DNA of 64,000 bases from Verrucomicrobiota bacterium (GTDB taxonomy: Bacteria; Verrucomicrobiota; Verrucomicrobiia; Limisphaerales; UBA11320). Positions within the stretch are counted from its first letter, which is position 1; every line of letters begins with the position of its first letter. Location: positions 1 to 64,000 of the forward strand of contig JACQFQ010000069.1 of assembly GCA_016199985.1 (NCBI GenBank). Reading direction: 5' to 3'. The translations under genes were made by a program, and so were the position numbers. Positions 44,414 through 53,046 of this stretch are shown here, piece after piece. Below the pieces are notes generated by a model. It had not been told where the DNA came from. It saw only the letters and a list, made by a program, of their open reading frames with translations, and made no database searches.

Positions 44414-45505
44414 ATGCCCGAACAACTCGGCGAGAAGATCCACGAGCCTTCGCAACGTCGCATGGACGAGGCGTTGCGCCGCGGCCAGATCCCGGTCAGC
44501 GCGGAGGTTCAAACGGCATTTGTCCTGATCGCCTTCCTCGGCGGCATGACGTTCGCGGGGCGCGACCTCTGGTTCGCGCTGCTCGGCGCGTGCAACGGCG
44601 TGCTGGGGCATCTGCACGAATTCAACCTCTCTCCCGTCGGCCTCCAGCGCCAGGGAATCGACGCCGCTCTCTACCTCGCCAGGACCACAGGGCCGCTCCT
44701 CCTGGCGATTGCGTCCGGCGCGCTTCTCGCGGGAGCGCTGCAAAGCCGTTTCCAGACTTTCTCCGATGCCCTTCGCTTTGACTGGGAGCGCGTGTCGCCC
44801 CTCGCCGGGTTCTCGCGCATCTTCTCCGGCAAATCAATGATCCCCACGAGCCTCGCCGTGTTGAAGCTGCTCGTGATCATCCTGCTGACCTACAGCCAAG
44901 TGATGCAGATTTTGCAGGATCCGATCTTCGTCAGCTCGGTGAGCGCGGCAAGAGTTGCCGAGTTCTTGTGGGGAACGGCGCAAGGCATCCTGATCCGCGT
45001 CACCGTCTCGCTCGCGGTCATCGCGATGGCCGACTATGGATACCAGTTCTGGAGGAATCGCCAGGATCTCATGATGACCCATGAGGAGATGCTGGACGAG
45101 CAGAAGACCTCGGAAGGCAATCCGCAGGTCAAGGCGGCCTTGAAGCAGCGCCGACAGCGGCTGAGCAAGCGCCGGATGCTGCTGGAGGTGCCCAAGGCCG
45201 ATTTCGTCGTCACCAACCCCACGCACCTCGCCATCGCCCTGCGCTACGATCGCAAGACCATGCGGGCGCCCATGGTGGTGGCGAAGGGGTCGCGGCTCAA
45301 CGCGCTCCGGATCCGGGAGATCGCGCAGCAGCACCAGGTGCCGATCATCGAAAACAAGCCCCTGGCCCGGATGCTTTTCAAGCACAGCAAGGTGGGTGGC
45401 GAAATTCCTGCTCAGTTCTACGCCGCAGTCGCCGAGTTGCTCGCTTATGTCTACCGCGTGAACCGATATCGCTACTACGCCGAGCAGAATCGGCCGACCT
45501 CCTAA
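44414..45505 (+). CDS. flhB: Flagellar export switch protein FlhB
   Basis: Export-gate protein that switches substrate specificity, 363 residues. It begins EKIHEPSQRRMDEALRRGQIPVS, a variant of the FlhB start (EKTEEPTxRRLxxAREEGQV), has four membrane helices (about 30-210), then the cytoplasmic domain with the autocleavage site NPTH at 268-271, intact, and the conserved VPKADFVVTNPTHLAIALRYD context. Gap to fliR is 7 bases. Confidence 0.94.
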   Translation: MPEQLGEKIHEPSQRRMDEALRRGQIPVSAEVQTAFVLIAFLGGMTFAGRDLWFALLGACNGVLGHLHEFNLSPVGLQRQGIDAALYLARTTGPLLLAIASGALLAGALQSRFQTFSDALRFDWERVSPLAGFSRIFSGKSMIPTSLAVLKLLVIILLTYSQVMQILQDPIFVSSVSAARVAEFLWGTAQGILIRVTVSLAVIAMADYGYQFWRNRQDLMMTHEEMLDEQKTSEGNPQVKAALKQRRQRLSKRRMLLEVPKADFVVTNPTHLAIALRYDRKTMRAPMVVAKGSRLNALRIREIAQQHQVPIIENKPLARMLFKHSKVGGEIPAQFYAAVAELLAYVYRVNRYRYYAEQNRPTS

Positions 45506-45517
45506 CCGCCAACGCGA

Positions 45518-47659
45518 ATGGCCAACCCGAGTTCCCATGTTCTCCGACTGCTGCGTCAAGCCGACCTGTGGTTCGTTGTCTGCCTGTTCGGGACCTTGAT
45601 GCTCCTGATCTTCCCGGTCCCATCCTTCCTGATCGACATCCTGCTCGCGATGAGCATCGCGCTCTCGCTCCTGACTGTCCTGGTGATTCTCTACCTGCGG
45701 GAGCCCTCGGATTTCAGCGGGTTTCCGACGCTGCTGCTGGTGACCACGCTGTTTCGGCTCGGGCTGAACGTTGCGTCGACGCGCCTGATCCTGCTGAATG
45801 GATTTGCGGGAAACATCATTCAGGCCTTCGGGAATTTCGTGGTGGGAGGCAACTTCGTCGTGGGCCTCGTCGTGTTCCTCATCCTGGTGGTGATCAATTT
45901 TGTGGTGATCACGAAGGGCGCGGGACGCATCGCGGAGGTGGCGGCGCGGTTCACGTTGGACGCGCTGCCTGGAAAGCAGATGGCGATCGACGCCGAGCTC
46001 AACGCGGGGATGATCGACGAAGGCGAGGCGCGCAAGCGACGGAGGCGCGTGGAGCAGGAGGCTGATTTCTACGGTTCCATGGACGGCGCGAGCAAGTTCG
46101 TGCGCGGCGACGCAATCGCCGCGATCCTCATCACTCTCGTCAACCTCGTGGGCGGCTTCGCCGTGGGCGTCGCCCAGAAGAACCTTTCGCTGGCGGAGGC
46201 CTTGCGACAATACACCCTGCTCTCCATCGGGGACGGGCTGGTCTCGCAGGTGCCGGCGCTCATCACCTCGACGGCAGCGGCGATTCTCGTCTCGCGCGCC
46301 GCTTCCCGCACCGATCTTGGCCATGAGCTCGGGTCGCAGCTGCTGTTCTCGCCTCGCGCCATTGGCATTCTGTCCGGAATGCTGACCCTGCTGGCGCTGG
46401 TGCCCGGGCTGCCCATGATTCCGTTTCTGCTGCTGGCCCTGGTCACGGGTTTCCTGGCCTACTCGATCGAACGTTGGGGGCCGGTGCTGCAAGAGCCCCT
46501 CGGGGCGGGCGGCGCCGCTCAACGCGCCTCCGACGCCCAGCATCCGGCCGGAAAAGGCGGGGCCGACGCGGCGGGCGCGCAGCCCGGAGCGAAGCCCGCG
46601 GCCGAGAAAATCGAGAGCCTGCTGACGCTCGATCCCTTTCAGATTGAGCTCGGATACTCCCTGGTCAGCCTCGCCGACACACGCAAGGGCGGGGACCTGC
46701 TCGATCGCGTGACAGGGATCCGTCGCAGCTTCGCCCAAGAAGTGGGCGTCGTCGTGCCGCCGATTCGTCTGCGCGACAATCTTCAGCTCGCCGCCAGCGA
46801 ATACCGATTCCTCCTCAAGGGCAGCGTCATCGCGTCGGGCGAGCTGATGCCGGGGCACCTGCTCGCGATGAACGCGACGCAGAGCAAGACAACGCTCCGG
46901 GGCGTCCCCACGGTGGAGCCGGTTTTCAAGCTTCCCGCGACTTGGATCACGGACACCGAGCGGAAGAACGCGGAGATCTCGGGCTACACGGTCGTGGACG
47001 CGTCGTCGGTGCTGGTCACCCACTTGTCCGAGTGCCTGAAGCGCAACTGCCATGAGCTGCTGAGCCGCCAGGATGTGCAATCCTTGCTGGATCATCTCAA
47101 GCAAACGCACGCCACGGTGGTGAACGAGCTGATCCCCGGACAGCTGAACGTCGGACAGGTGCAGCGGATCCTCCAGAACCTTCTCGCCGAGGGGGTGTCC
47201 ATCCGCAACCTCGCCGGCATTCTTGAGAAAGTCAGCGACTTCGCGACGATCACAAAAAATCCCGACGAGCTGTCCGAGCACGCCCGCAGAGCCTTGGGTC
47301 CCCAGATCGCGCGAGCGTATCAGACGGATCCCAATCGCATGCGAGCGGTGACCCTCGACCCCAAGCTGGAGCAACAGATCGCGCAATTCGTGCGCCACAC
47401 CCAGAACGAGATCACCCTCGCGCTGGATCCGAGACTGGCGAAGCACATCGTTGAGACTCTTTCGCGTCATCTGCAATCGCTCCTCGCCGCCGGGCATCCG
47501 CCGGTCGTGATTTGCGCGCCCCAGATCCGCCTCGCTTTCCGCCGATTCTTCGAGTCCACCTTCCCGGATCTTTCCGTGCTCTCCTATCCCGAGATTCCCC
47601 CGAAGATGGATGTTCAAAACGTGGCGGTTGTGTCCGCGTTCGCCGAGGTCGCGCCGTAG
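45518..47659 (+). CDS. flhA: Flagellar export protein FlhA
   Basis: Largest export-gate subunit, 713 residues, forming a nonameric ring that couples proton flow to export. About eight membrane helices fill residues 15-325; between them lies the FHIPEP-family signature region (PSDFSGFPTLLLVTTLFRLGLNVAST and FVVITKGAGRIAEVAARFTLDALPGKQMAIDAEL). An Ala/Gly-rich linker (about 328-362) joins the cytoplasmic domain that binds chaperone-substrate complexes. Length and motifs are complete. It starts 12 bases after flhB. Confidence 0.95.
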   Translation: MANPSSHVLRLLRQADLWFVVCLFGTLMLLIFPVPSFLIDILLAMSIALSLLTVLVILYLREPSDFSGFPTLLLVTTLFRLGLNVASTRLILLNGFAGNIIQAFGNFVVGGNFVVGLVVFLILVVINFVVITKGAGRIAEVAARFTLDALPGKQMAIDAELNAGMIDEGEARKRRRRVEQEADFYGSMDGASKFVRGDAIAAILITLVNLVGGFAVGVAQKNLSLAEALRQYTLLSIGDGLVSQVPALITSTAAAILVSRAASRTDLGHELGSQLLFSPRAIGILSGMLTLLALVPGLPMIPFLLLALVTGFLAYSIERWGPVLQEPLGAGGAAQRASDAQHPAGKGGADAAGAQPGAKPAAEKIESLLTLDPFQIELGYSLVSLADTRKGGDLLDRVTGIRRSFAQEVGVVVPPIRLRDNLQLAASEYRFLLKGSVIASGELMPGHLLAMNATQSKTTLRGVPTVEPVFKLPATWITDTERKNAEISGYTVVDASSVLVTHLSECLKRNCHELLSRQDVQSLLDHLKQTHATVVNELIPGQLNVGQVQRILQNLLAEGVSIRNLAGILEKVSDFATITKNPDELSEHARRALGPQIARAYQTDPNRMRAVTLDPKLEQQIAQFVRHTQNEITLALDPRLAKHIVETLSRHLQSLLAAGHPPVVICAPQIRLAFRRFFESTFPDLSVLSYPEIPPKMDVQNVAVVSAFAEVAP

Positions 47660-47672
47660 AAGCAGATCCCCT

Positions 47673-48710
47673 ATGCAGATCATACCCTTTGTCGCCTCCA
47701 CCGCCGCGGAAGCCTTCGCGCGAATCCAATCGCAGATGGGTCCCGAGGCGGTGGTCCTCAATGTCCGACAGATACCGGTGAGCGGACTGGCTCGCCTCTG
47801 GAGAAAGCCCAACATCGAAGTTCTTGCCTGTCCGCCCGGGGCGCTCCGGATGGATTCGGGGCCTGTCCAACCCCCGCCCGCCGCGCCGAAGCCCGTCGAG
47901 ACGACTTCTACCGAGATTTTGGCGACGACGACGCCTCCAAGTCCGAGCTTCCGCAAAGGGTCCAGTCGATGGGGCGTGGCGGGGCTCCTTCCTGGCGCGG
48001 GACTGAACACGCTTTCGATTGAAGCGCTCCTGGCGGACCTGGAGGCGGAATGGGGCGCTGAGCCTCCCCCGGATCTCGCGACCGAAATCACGCATCTGAG
48101 AGAAACGCTGCGCCGCCACTGGCGGGTGCAGGGGCATCCTGTTTCCGGGCGACCCCAGGTGTTCATCGGGCCGCAGGGATGCGGAAAGACCACGGCGCTC
48201 TGCAAATGGATCGCTCAACTTTTCCTCGCCGAAGGGAAACAGCCCCGTGTGGTGCGGATGGATGGAGTCACCGCGAACACGTCCGAGACGCTCGACGTGC
48301 ACGCGGAGATCCTGGGCATCCCGGTGAGCCGAATCCCCGCCGGCCGGCGCGACCGCTCTTCAGGGGAATGGGAATTGGTCGATATTCCTGGAGTCGATTG
48401 GCGCGACCCTCGCGCCATAGGAGAATTACGCCGGGTATTGGATAAAATTTCCGGTGCGGAGGTCCATTTGGTCCTCAACGGAGCCTACGAGATCCCGGTC
48501 CTTCTCTCCCAAATCCGCGCCTTTTCCGACCTCTCGCCCCACGGCCTCATCGTCACCCATCTGGACGAAGAAACGCGATGGGGAAAGCTCTGGAACCTTG
48601 TGCTCGGAGCCCCTCTGGCATTGCGATTTCTGAGCGTGGGACCCGCGATCCCGGGCGGATTCCTTCAGGCCAATCCGGACCAGCTCAACGACCGCTGGCT
48701 GCGGCGGTAG
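47673..48710 (+). CDS. flhF: FlhF-like flagellar placement GTPase with altered G motifs
   Basis: SRP-type GTPase that in other bacteria sets flagellar number and position. 345 residues: the N-terminus (FVASTAAEAFARIQSQMGPEAVVL) is clearly FlhF-like, then a Pro/Thr-rich linker (about 65-110), and the NG domain. G1 is GPQGCGKTT (166-174), acceptable, but the G2 region has DGVTANTSETLD in place of DTYRIGAxEQL, G3 is DIPGVD (from 237) in place of DTAGR, and G4 is THLDE (295-299) in place of TKLDE. GTP hydrolysis may therefore be weak. The start follows flhA by 13 bases. flhG is absent nearby. Confidence 0.82.
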   Translation: MQIIPFVASTAAEAFARIQSQMGPEAVVLNVRQIPVSGLARLWRKPNIEVLACPPGALRMDSGPVQPPPAAPKPVETTSTEILATTTPPSPSFRKGSSRWGVAGLLPGAGLNTLSIEALLADLEAEWGAEPPPDLATEITHLRETLRRHWRVQGHPVSGRPQVFIGPQGCGKTTALCKWIAQLFLAEGKQPRVVRMDGVTANTSETLDVHAEILGIPVSRIPAGRRDRSSGEWELVDIPGVDWRDPRAIGELRRVLDKISGAEVHLVLNGAYEIPVLLSQIRAFSDLSPHGLIVTHLDEETRWGKLWNLVLGAPLALRFLSVGPAIPGGFLQANPDQLNDRWLRR

Positions 48711-48769
48711 ACGGCGGACTGTAAGGCTTGGCAAATCATCTGCTTAGCGTTCCTCGGTGCCAAAACTGT

Positions 48770-49051
48770 ATGAAGCTCATGACGATTCTTGGTGGTCTGC
48801 TGGGGTTCGTCCTGAGTTTGAGTTTCGGACTCTCCCAGGAAGGGTCCTGGCCGGCGATGCTGGCTCGGGCCTGCGCTGGGGCTCTGCTCATGGGCTGGCT
48901 TCTACGCTGGTGGAGCCACCTTTGGCTCCGCGGTCTGCAGGAGTCCAACCGTCAGCAGCGGCAACTCGCTCGGCTCAAAGCCGAGCAGGAATCTCGCACG
49001 GAAGTCACCAACTCCCCCAATCCATCCTTGGCCAACACCCATAGACCATGA
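48770..49051 (+). CDS. Small membrane protein of the flagellar island
   Basis: Unrecognised 93-residue protein: two hydrophobic segments (LMTILGGLLGFVLSLSFGL and MLARACAGALLMGWLLRW), a short Trp-rich turn, and a charged Gln/Arg/Glu-rich C-terminal helix of about 40 residues facing the cytoplasm. It stands where flhG is often found, between flhF and fliA, but is unrelated to that MinD-type ATPase. It overlaps the fliA start by four bases (ATGA), which argues that it is translated. ATG 48770 is chosen; a TTG at 48728 is the alternative. Confidence 0.65.
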   Translation: MKLMTILGGLLGFVLSLSFGLSQEGSWPAMLARACAGALLMGWLLRWWSHLWLRGLQESNRQQRQLARLKAEQESRTEVTNSPNPSLANTHRP

Positions 49052-49881
49052 AATCCCTATCCACCCTCGTCCCGGACACCACGAACATCACCGAGACACG
49101 AGCGATTCAGGCGTCATTGTGGCAGCAATACAGAAAGCCCAACGCGGACCGCTCCGTCGAGAACGAGCTCATCCTCCAATACCTGCCCCTGGTGAAGACG
49201 GTGGTCGGCCGCCTGGCAATGACGCTCCCGCCGCATGTGGACATCGAGGATCTTTACAGCGCCGGAATGGTGGGCCTGCTCAACGCGGTTCGGCAGTTCG
49301 ATCCTAAGCTCGGAACGGTGTTCGAAGGATACGCGCGTCTCCGCATCCGTGGATCCGTTCTCGACGAGCTCCGGCGCATGGATTGGGTGCCCCGCTCCGT
49401 CCACATGAAAGCCCGCGAGGTCGAGGGCGTCCTGCGCGTCCTGGAACAAAAGAAGGGCCGTCTTCCCACAGACCAAGAAATGGCCAAGGCGATGAACGTG
49501 AGCGTGGACGAGTATCAGCAGATTTTGGAGGAGATCCGCCCGGCGACATTCATCAGCCTCGACGCGGCCGTGCATCACGACGTCGACGACGGCACCGGCC
49601 AAAATGAAACCATCGCGGATCCGCGCCAGGACGAGCCCGGCGACGACGTCTCGCGCCGCGAGCTGGCGCGGCTGATCGGAGAACGGTTGAACACGCTCCC
49701 GGACATGCAAAGGAAGGTGCTCGCCCTCTATTACTTTGAAGATCTGCGGCTCCGCGAGATCGCGGAGGTGTTCGGGCTCACGGAGTCCCGGATATGCCAG
49801 ATCCACGCCAAGGCGATCCTCGCCATCCGGTCGTCCATCAACCGCCTCGATCAACGCAAGCTCGAGTCGATGGCCGCGTGA
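49048..49881 (+). CDS. fliA: Flagellar sigma factor sigma-28 (FliA/WhiG family)
   Basis: Directs RNA polymerase to late flagellar and motility genes. 277 residues with region 2 (LPLVKTVVGRLAMTLPPHVDIEDLYSAGMVGLL and GYARLRIRGSVLDELRRMDWVPR, both diagnostic of FliA), region 3 (GRLPTDQEMAKAMNVSVDEY) and region 4 (ALYYFEDLRLREIAEVFGLTESRICQIHAKA). All three regions needed for -10 and -35 recognition are present. No FlgM anti-sigma gene is next to it. Confidence 0.95.
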   Translation: MKSLSTLVPDTTNITETRAIQASLWQQYRKPNADRSVENELILQYLPLVKTVVGRLAMTLPPHVDIEDLYSAGMVGLLNAVRQFDPKLGTVFEGYARLRIRGSVLDELRRMDWVPRSVHMKAREVEGVLRVLEQKKGRLPTDQEMAKAMNVSVDEYQQILEEIRPATFISLDAAVHHDVDDGTGQNETIADPRQDEPGDDVSRRELARLIGERLNTLPDMQRKVLALYYFEDLRLREIAEVFGLTESRICQIHAKAILAIRSSINRLDQRKLESMAA

Positions 49882-49913
49882 CGCTCATGACCGCGCAGTA
49901 TTGAAGCTCCCCT

Positions 49914-50783
49914 ATGTTCGTCATCATCGGCAGCATCATCGTCATGGGCGCGGTGGTCGGCGGGTTCCTCATGGCCGGCGGCCACGTGGGAGCGCTGTGG
50001 CAGCTCTCCGAGATGATCGTCATCTGCGGATCCGCCTTCGGCGCCATGGTCATCATGGCGCCCAAGTCCGTGCTCATCTCGATGTTCAAGATGTGCCTCG
50101 GATGCATCAAGGGCTCCCCCTACACGAAGGCGGCCTACGAGGAGCTGCTCAAGCTGCTTTATGAGCTCTTCATGCTCGGCCGGCGCAACGGAATGATCGC
50201 TCTCGAAGAGCATGTGATGAAGCCCGAATCGAGCAACATCTTCAGCAAGTATCCCTCGTTCCTCAGGAATCACCACGCGGTGGAGTTCCTTTGCGGCGGC
50301 CTGAAGCCGATCATCGACGGCAAGATCAAGCCCGATCAACTGCAGTCCCTCATGGACGCGGAGATCCACAAGGCCACGGAGGAGGATCATGTTCCGATCG
50401 TGGTTCTCACCAAGACCGCTGACGCGATGCCCGGATTCGGGATCGTCGCCGCCGTCCTGGGCATCATCATCACAATGGCGTCCATCGGCGGCCCTCCCGA
50501 GGAGATCGGCCATCACGTCGCGGCCGCGCTCGTCGGAACATTCCTCGGAATTCTTGTGTCGTATGGATTCCTGGGCCCTCTGGCCACGAACATGGAAATC
50601 AACTGCGAGGCCGAGCACGGCTACACCAAGTGCATCGCCCTCTCCGTGGTCAGCTTCGCGAACGGAATGGCGCCGATCATGGCGGTGGAGGTCGCGCGAC
50701 GCGGCCTGGGCCATGATGTGAAGCCCAGCGCCGAGGAGCTCGAGGCCATGATGAAAACTCTCAACACCGCGCCCAAGGGGTAG
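49914..50783 (+). CDS. motA: Flagellar stator protein MotA
   Basis: Inner-membrane stator subunit, 289 residues, of the type found in E. coli. Four membrane helices: two near the N-terminus (FVIIGSIIVMGAVVGGFLMAGG, MIVICGSAFGAMVIM) and two near 170-235. The functional Pro is in KTADAMPGFGIVAAVLG, and AALVGTFLGILVSYGFLGPLA follows. The long cytoplasmic loop (about 55-165) contacts FliG. It lies 32 bases after fliA and 19 before motB. Confidence 0.95.
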   Translation: MFVIIGSIIVMGAVVGGFLMAGGHVGALWQLSEMIVICGSAFGAMVIMAPKSVLISMFKMCLGCIKGSPYTKAAYEELLKLLYELFMLGRRNGMIALEEHVMKPESSNIFSKYPSFLRNHHAVEFLCGGLKPIIDGKIKPDQLQSLMDAEIHKATEEDHVPIVVLTKTADAMPGFGIVAAVLGIIITMASIGGPPEEIGHHVAAALVGTFLGILVSYGFLGPLATNMEINCEAEHGYTKCIALSVVSFANGMAPIMAVEVARRGLGHDVKPSAEELEAMMKTLNTAPKG

Positions 50784-50802
50784 GCGGTAGGACCCAAACA
50801 CT

Positions 50803-51513
50803 ATGGCTGGCGGCGGTGGCTCATGGAAAGTGGCGTACGCGGACTTCGTGACAGCTATGATGGCCTTGTTCCTGGTGCTCTGGCTCGTGTCGCAGGACCA
50901 AAAGATCAAGGAGTCGGTCGAGCGCGCGTTCCGAAACCCCTTCGCCTCCCTCACCAAGGAATCCGTCGGCATCATCCCCAGCAAGGAGACGCAGGCTGTC
51001 CGCTCCGAGCACGGAAACTTCGACTCCGCGTCCGCGGTTGAATTGAACGTGCTTCGCCGCCTGTCGCAGGACCTGAACAAGCAGCTGCAGGATCAGAACC
51101 CGGAGGACGATCCCATCAAGATGGAGCTCACCAGCGAAGGCCTGAAAATCAGCATCTTCGACCGGGCCCGCAAACCGATCTTCGAAGGCAACAGCGAGAA
51201 GCTGACGGAATACGGGAATTTCATCCTCAGCACTCTCGCATGGGATATCGCGCGCTACACCAGTTTCAACATCGAACTCGAAGGCCACACGGAATCTCGC
51301 GCCGACAAGGATTCAGGAGGAGGCCCCGACAAATGGAAGATCTCATCCGATCGCGCCAACGCAAGCCTGCAGGCCCTCACCAAGCATGGCGTGAAGCCGG
51401 GGCAGTTCAAAAAGGTGGCCGGCTATGCCGACACGGAGCCGATGGCGGGCGTGGCGCCCACCGATGAGAATAACCGGCGGGTCACAGTGATGCTGAAGGT
51501 CCGAGGGGCATGA
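50803..51513 (+). CDS. motB: Flagellar stator protein MotB
   Basis: Stator partner of MotA, 236 residues. The single N-terminal helix has the proton-binding Asp at position 14 in VAYADFVTAMMALFLVLWL. A plug and linker follow, then the OmpA-like peptidoglycan-binding domain (about 130-235: IFDRARKPIFEGNSEKL, NIELEGHTESR, SSDRANASLQAL, GYADTEPM, NRRVTVML). The domain is complete. It overlaps the next small gene by four bases. Confidence 0.94.
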   Translation: MAGGGGSWKVAYADFVTAMMALFLVLWLVSQDQKIKESVERAFRNPFASLTKESVGIIPSKETQAVRSEHGNFDSASAVELNVLRRLSQDLNKQLQDQNPEDDPIKMELTSEGLKISIFDRARKPIFEGNSEKLTEYGNFILSTLAWDIARYTSFNIELEGHTESRADKDSGGGPDKWKISSDRANASLQALTKHGVKPGQFKKVAGYADTEPMAGVAPTDENNRRVTVMLKVRGA

Positions 51514-51779
51514 TGTCCACGAAGTTCATCCCGCTGTCGCCAGGAAACCTGCCGAAGGCTCAGGGCGGCTTCGTCCCCAAGATCGTGGGCAACGAGGCGT
51601 CCCACTCGAACACCGCGACGGGCGAAGACGCCCGGACTCGAGCCGGCGCGTGCGGAAACCCATCCTCAGGCTCGCCGTCCGCCGAACCCGCTGTCGAGTT
51701 GAAGAAGGACGGCGATCGCGTGACCGAGATCACGATCCGTTGTTCGTGCGGCGAGGTGATCCGGCTCGATTGCTCCTGA
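51510..51779 (+). CDS. Small protein with a CSCG...C motif after motB
   Basis: Unrecognised 89-residue protein coupled to motB by an ATGA overlap. The N-terminal half is Ser/Thr/Gly-rich and probably disordered; the C-terminal 25 residues are ordered-looking: VTEITIRCSCGEVIRLDCS, with three cysteines that could bind a metal, perhaps as half of a zinc ribbon in a dimer. The N-terminal FIPLSPGNLPKAQGG has no obvious signal. Likely part of the motility operon; function unknown. Confidence 0.6.
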   Translation: MMSTKFIPLSPGNLPKAQGGFVPKIVGNEASHSNTATGEDARTRAGACGNPSSGSPSAEPAVELKKDGDRVTEITIRCSCGEVIRLDCS

Positions 51780-51865
51780 GAGCGCCGCGCGTTCGGACGA
51801 CAGACTGGGAAGTTTTTCTCCACTCCCAACAGTCCGAGACAAGAGCTCGCCGGCGGCTGTGGCGC

Positions 51866-52951
51866 CTACGGACGCAAGATCCTTTGAGCCTCGGCTTCGG
51901 GATCCCCGCCTGTTCGCCGGAACAATGTGTAGCGATTGGTCTGAAACAGGACGTCGCCCGCGCGCAGCGATTGCAGGGGTGCCAGCATCTCCAGCTCGAC
52001 ATAGCCCATCGGATCCGGATTCGTGTAGACCTCGGCGCTGCTCCCCTGGTCGGGATACACGGAGCCGGGCGATCGGGGGCTGTCGATCCGGAGGGCCACC
52101 TTGGCGCCCACCCACACCAGCGAGGAGGCATCGGACCCGATCTTGTGGGAAGCGGCTGGATCCCGCGTGAGCGAGACCAATTCCTCGGATCGCTTGAGAC
52201 CGGCGGGCAGGCTTTCCGACTGACGATTGTACCCTTCAAGAAACAACGAGGTCTTCGGCGCGGGGAGATACACTCCCACCGGATCCTTCAGCTGAGTGAC
52301 AATCCATATCCCGACGGAGTTGGTGAGCTGAGAAGAAGCGGCTTCGGCCGGGACGCCCGCTTGCTTCTCGAAGCGGGTGACAATCGTCATCTCGGGAGCC
52401 TCCGCGCTCAACCTCACGGTTCGCTCGACAAGGATGTTGTAGAGCGGATCCATCGCGGAATGGATCAGGACTCGGCCCTCGGCCAACTCGGCCGCCATGG
52501 GGAGCGCGTCGAAGGCCGGAGGAGGAGGCCAGGCCCGCGGCGTCCAGAGCGGCCAGTCGGACTGGGGCGAAGGCCAGGCCTTGTCTCCGCCAAAGTTCGC
52601 CCACTCGGACGCGAGCGGATTGGCGGTCTTTCCGAACAGCTCGGCGTTCTCGAAAAAGGGTCCTTCCTCATCCTTGAAGCGGAACTGCATCACGCGTCCG
52701 ATCTCAGGGACGACCACCGCTTCCACGGTGTCCGAGCTGAGAAACACCGCGTTGGTCCAGCCGTGGTACGCGCCCTGGCGAACTTCGACCTTCCCAGCGC
52801 CTTGCCGCGCGAAGAACTCCCTGTAGAGGATGCCCAACGGGATGATGAACAGAATCGCGAAGACGAACGTCGTCAGCTGTCGCCCGGTGGAAGGAATCGC
52901 CGGGCGGCGTCCTGCGGCCGACGATGCGGCTGTTTCCTTTTCATCGGACAT
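51866..52951 (-). CDS. DUF4380 membrane-anchored protein
   Basis: Predicted 361-residue protein of the DUF4380 family, thought to be related to aldose-epimerase-like beta-sandwich folds. One N-terminal membrane helix (FVFAILFIIPLGILYREFF) anchors an exported domain. Family marks are VVVPEIGRVMQFRF, the NFGGDKAWPSPQSDW motif and the LEMLAPLQSL segment near the end. No enzymatic role is established. ATG 52951 is chosen; an in-frame ATG at 52966 is possible. It converges on the motility operon. Confidence 0.8.
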   Translation of the reverse strand: MSDEKETAASSAAGRRPAIPSTGRQLTTFVFAILFIIPLGILYREFFARQGAGKVEVRQGAYHGWTNAVFLSSDTVEAVVVPEIGRVMQFRFKDEEGPFFENAELFGKTANPLASEWANFGGDKAWPSPQSDWPLWTPRAWPPPPAFDALPMAAELAEGRVLIHSAMDPLYNILVERTVRLSAEAPEMTIVTRFEKQAGVPAEAASSQLTNSVGIWIVTQLKDPVGVYLPAPKTSLFLEGYNRQSESLPAGLKRSEELVSLTRDPAASHKIGSDASSLVWVGAKVALRIDSPRSPGSVYPDQGSSAEVYTNPDPMGYVELEMLAPLQSLRAGDVLFQTNRYTLFRRTGGDPEAEAQRILRP

Positions 52952-53046
52952 AAAGTGTAGGTTCAATCCCTCGATCTTCGGGGGCTATGCGGCCGCCCGC
53001 TTGGCGGTCCCATGCCCAATCGGGCCGAAGCCATCGGGAGCGGGGC

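Noticed and set aside
43365..47659. Injectisome-type secretion system instead of a flagellum
   Set aside because: fliA, motA, motB and flhF follow in the same run, which marks a flagellar origin.
44834..48205. Very long open frame (over 1100 codons) on the minus strand opposite flhB-flhA-flhF
   Set aside because: The plus strand there encodes clear flagellar proteins with all motifs. The antisense translation is His/Arg/Gln-rich without recognisable domains and is a by-product of high GC at third codon positions.
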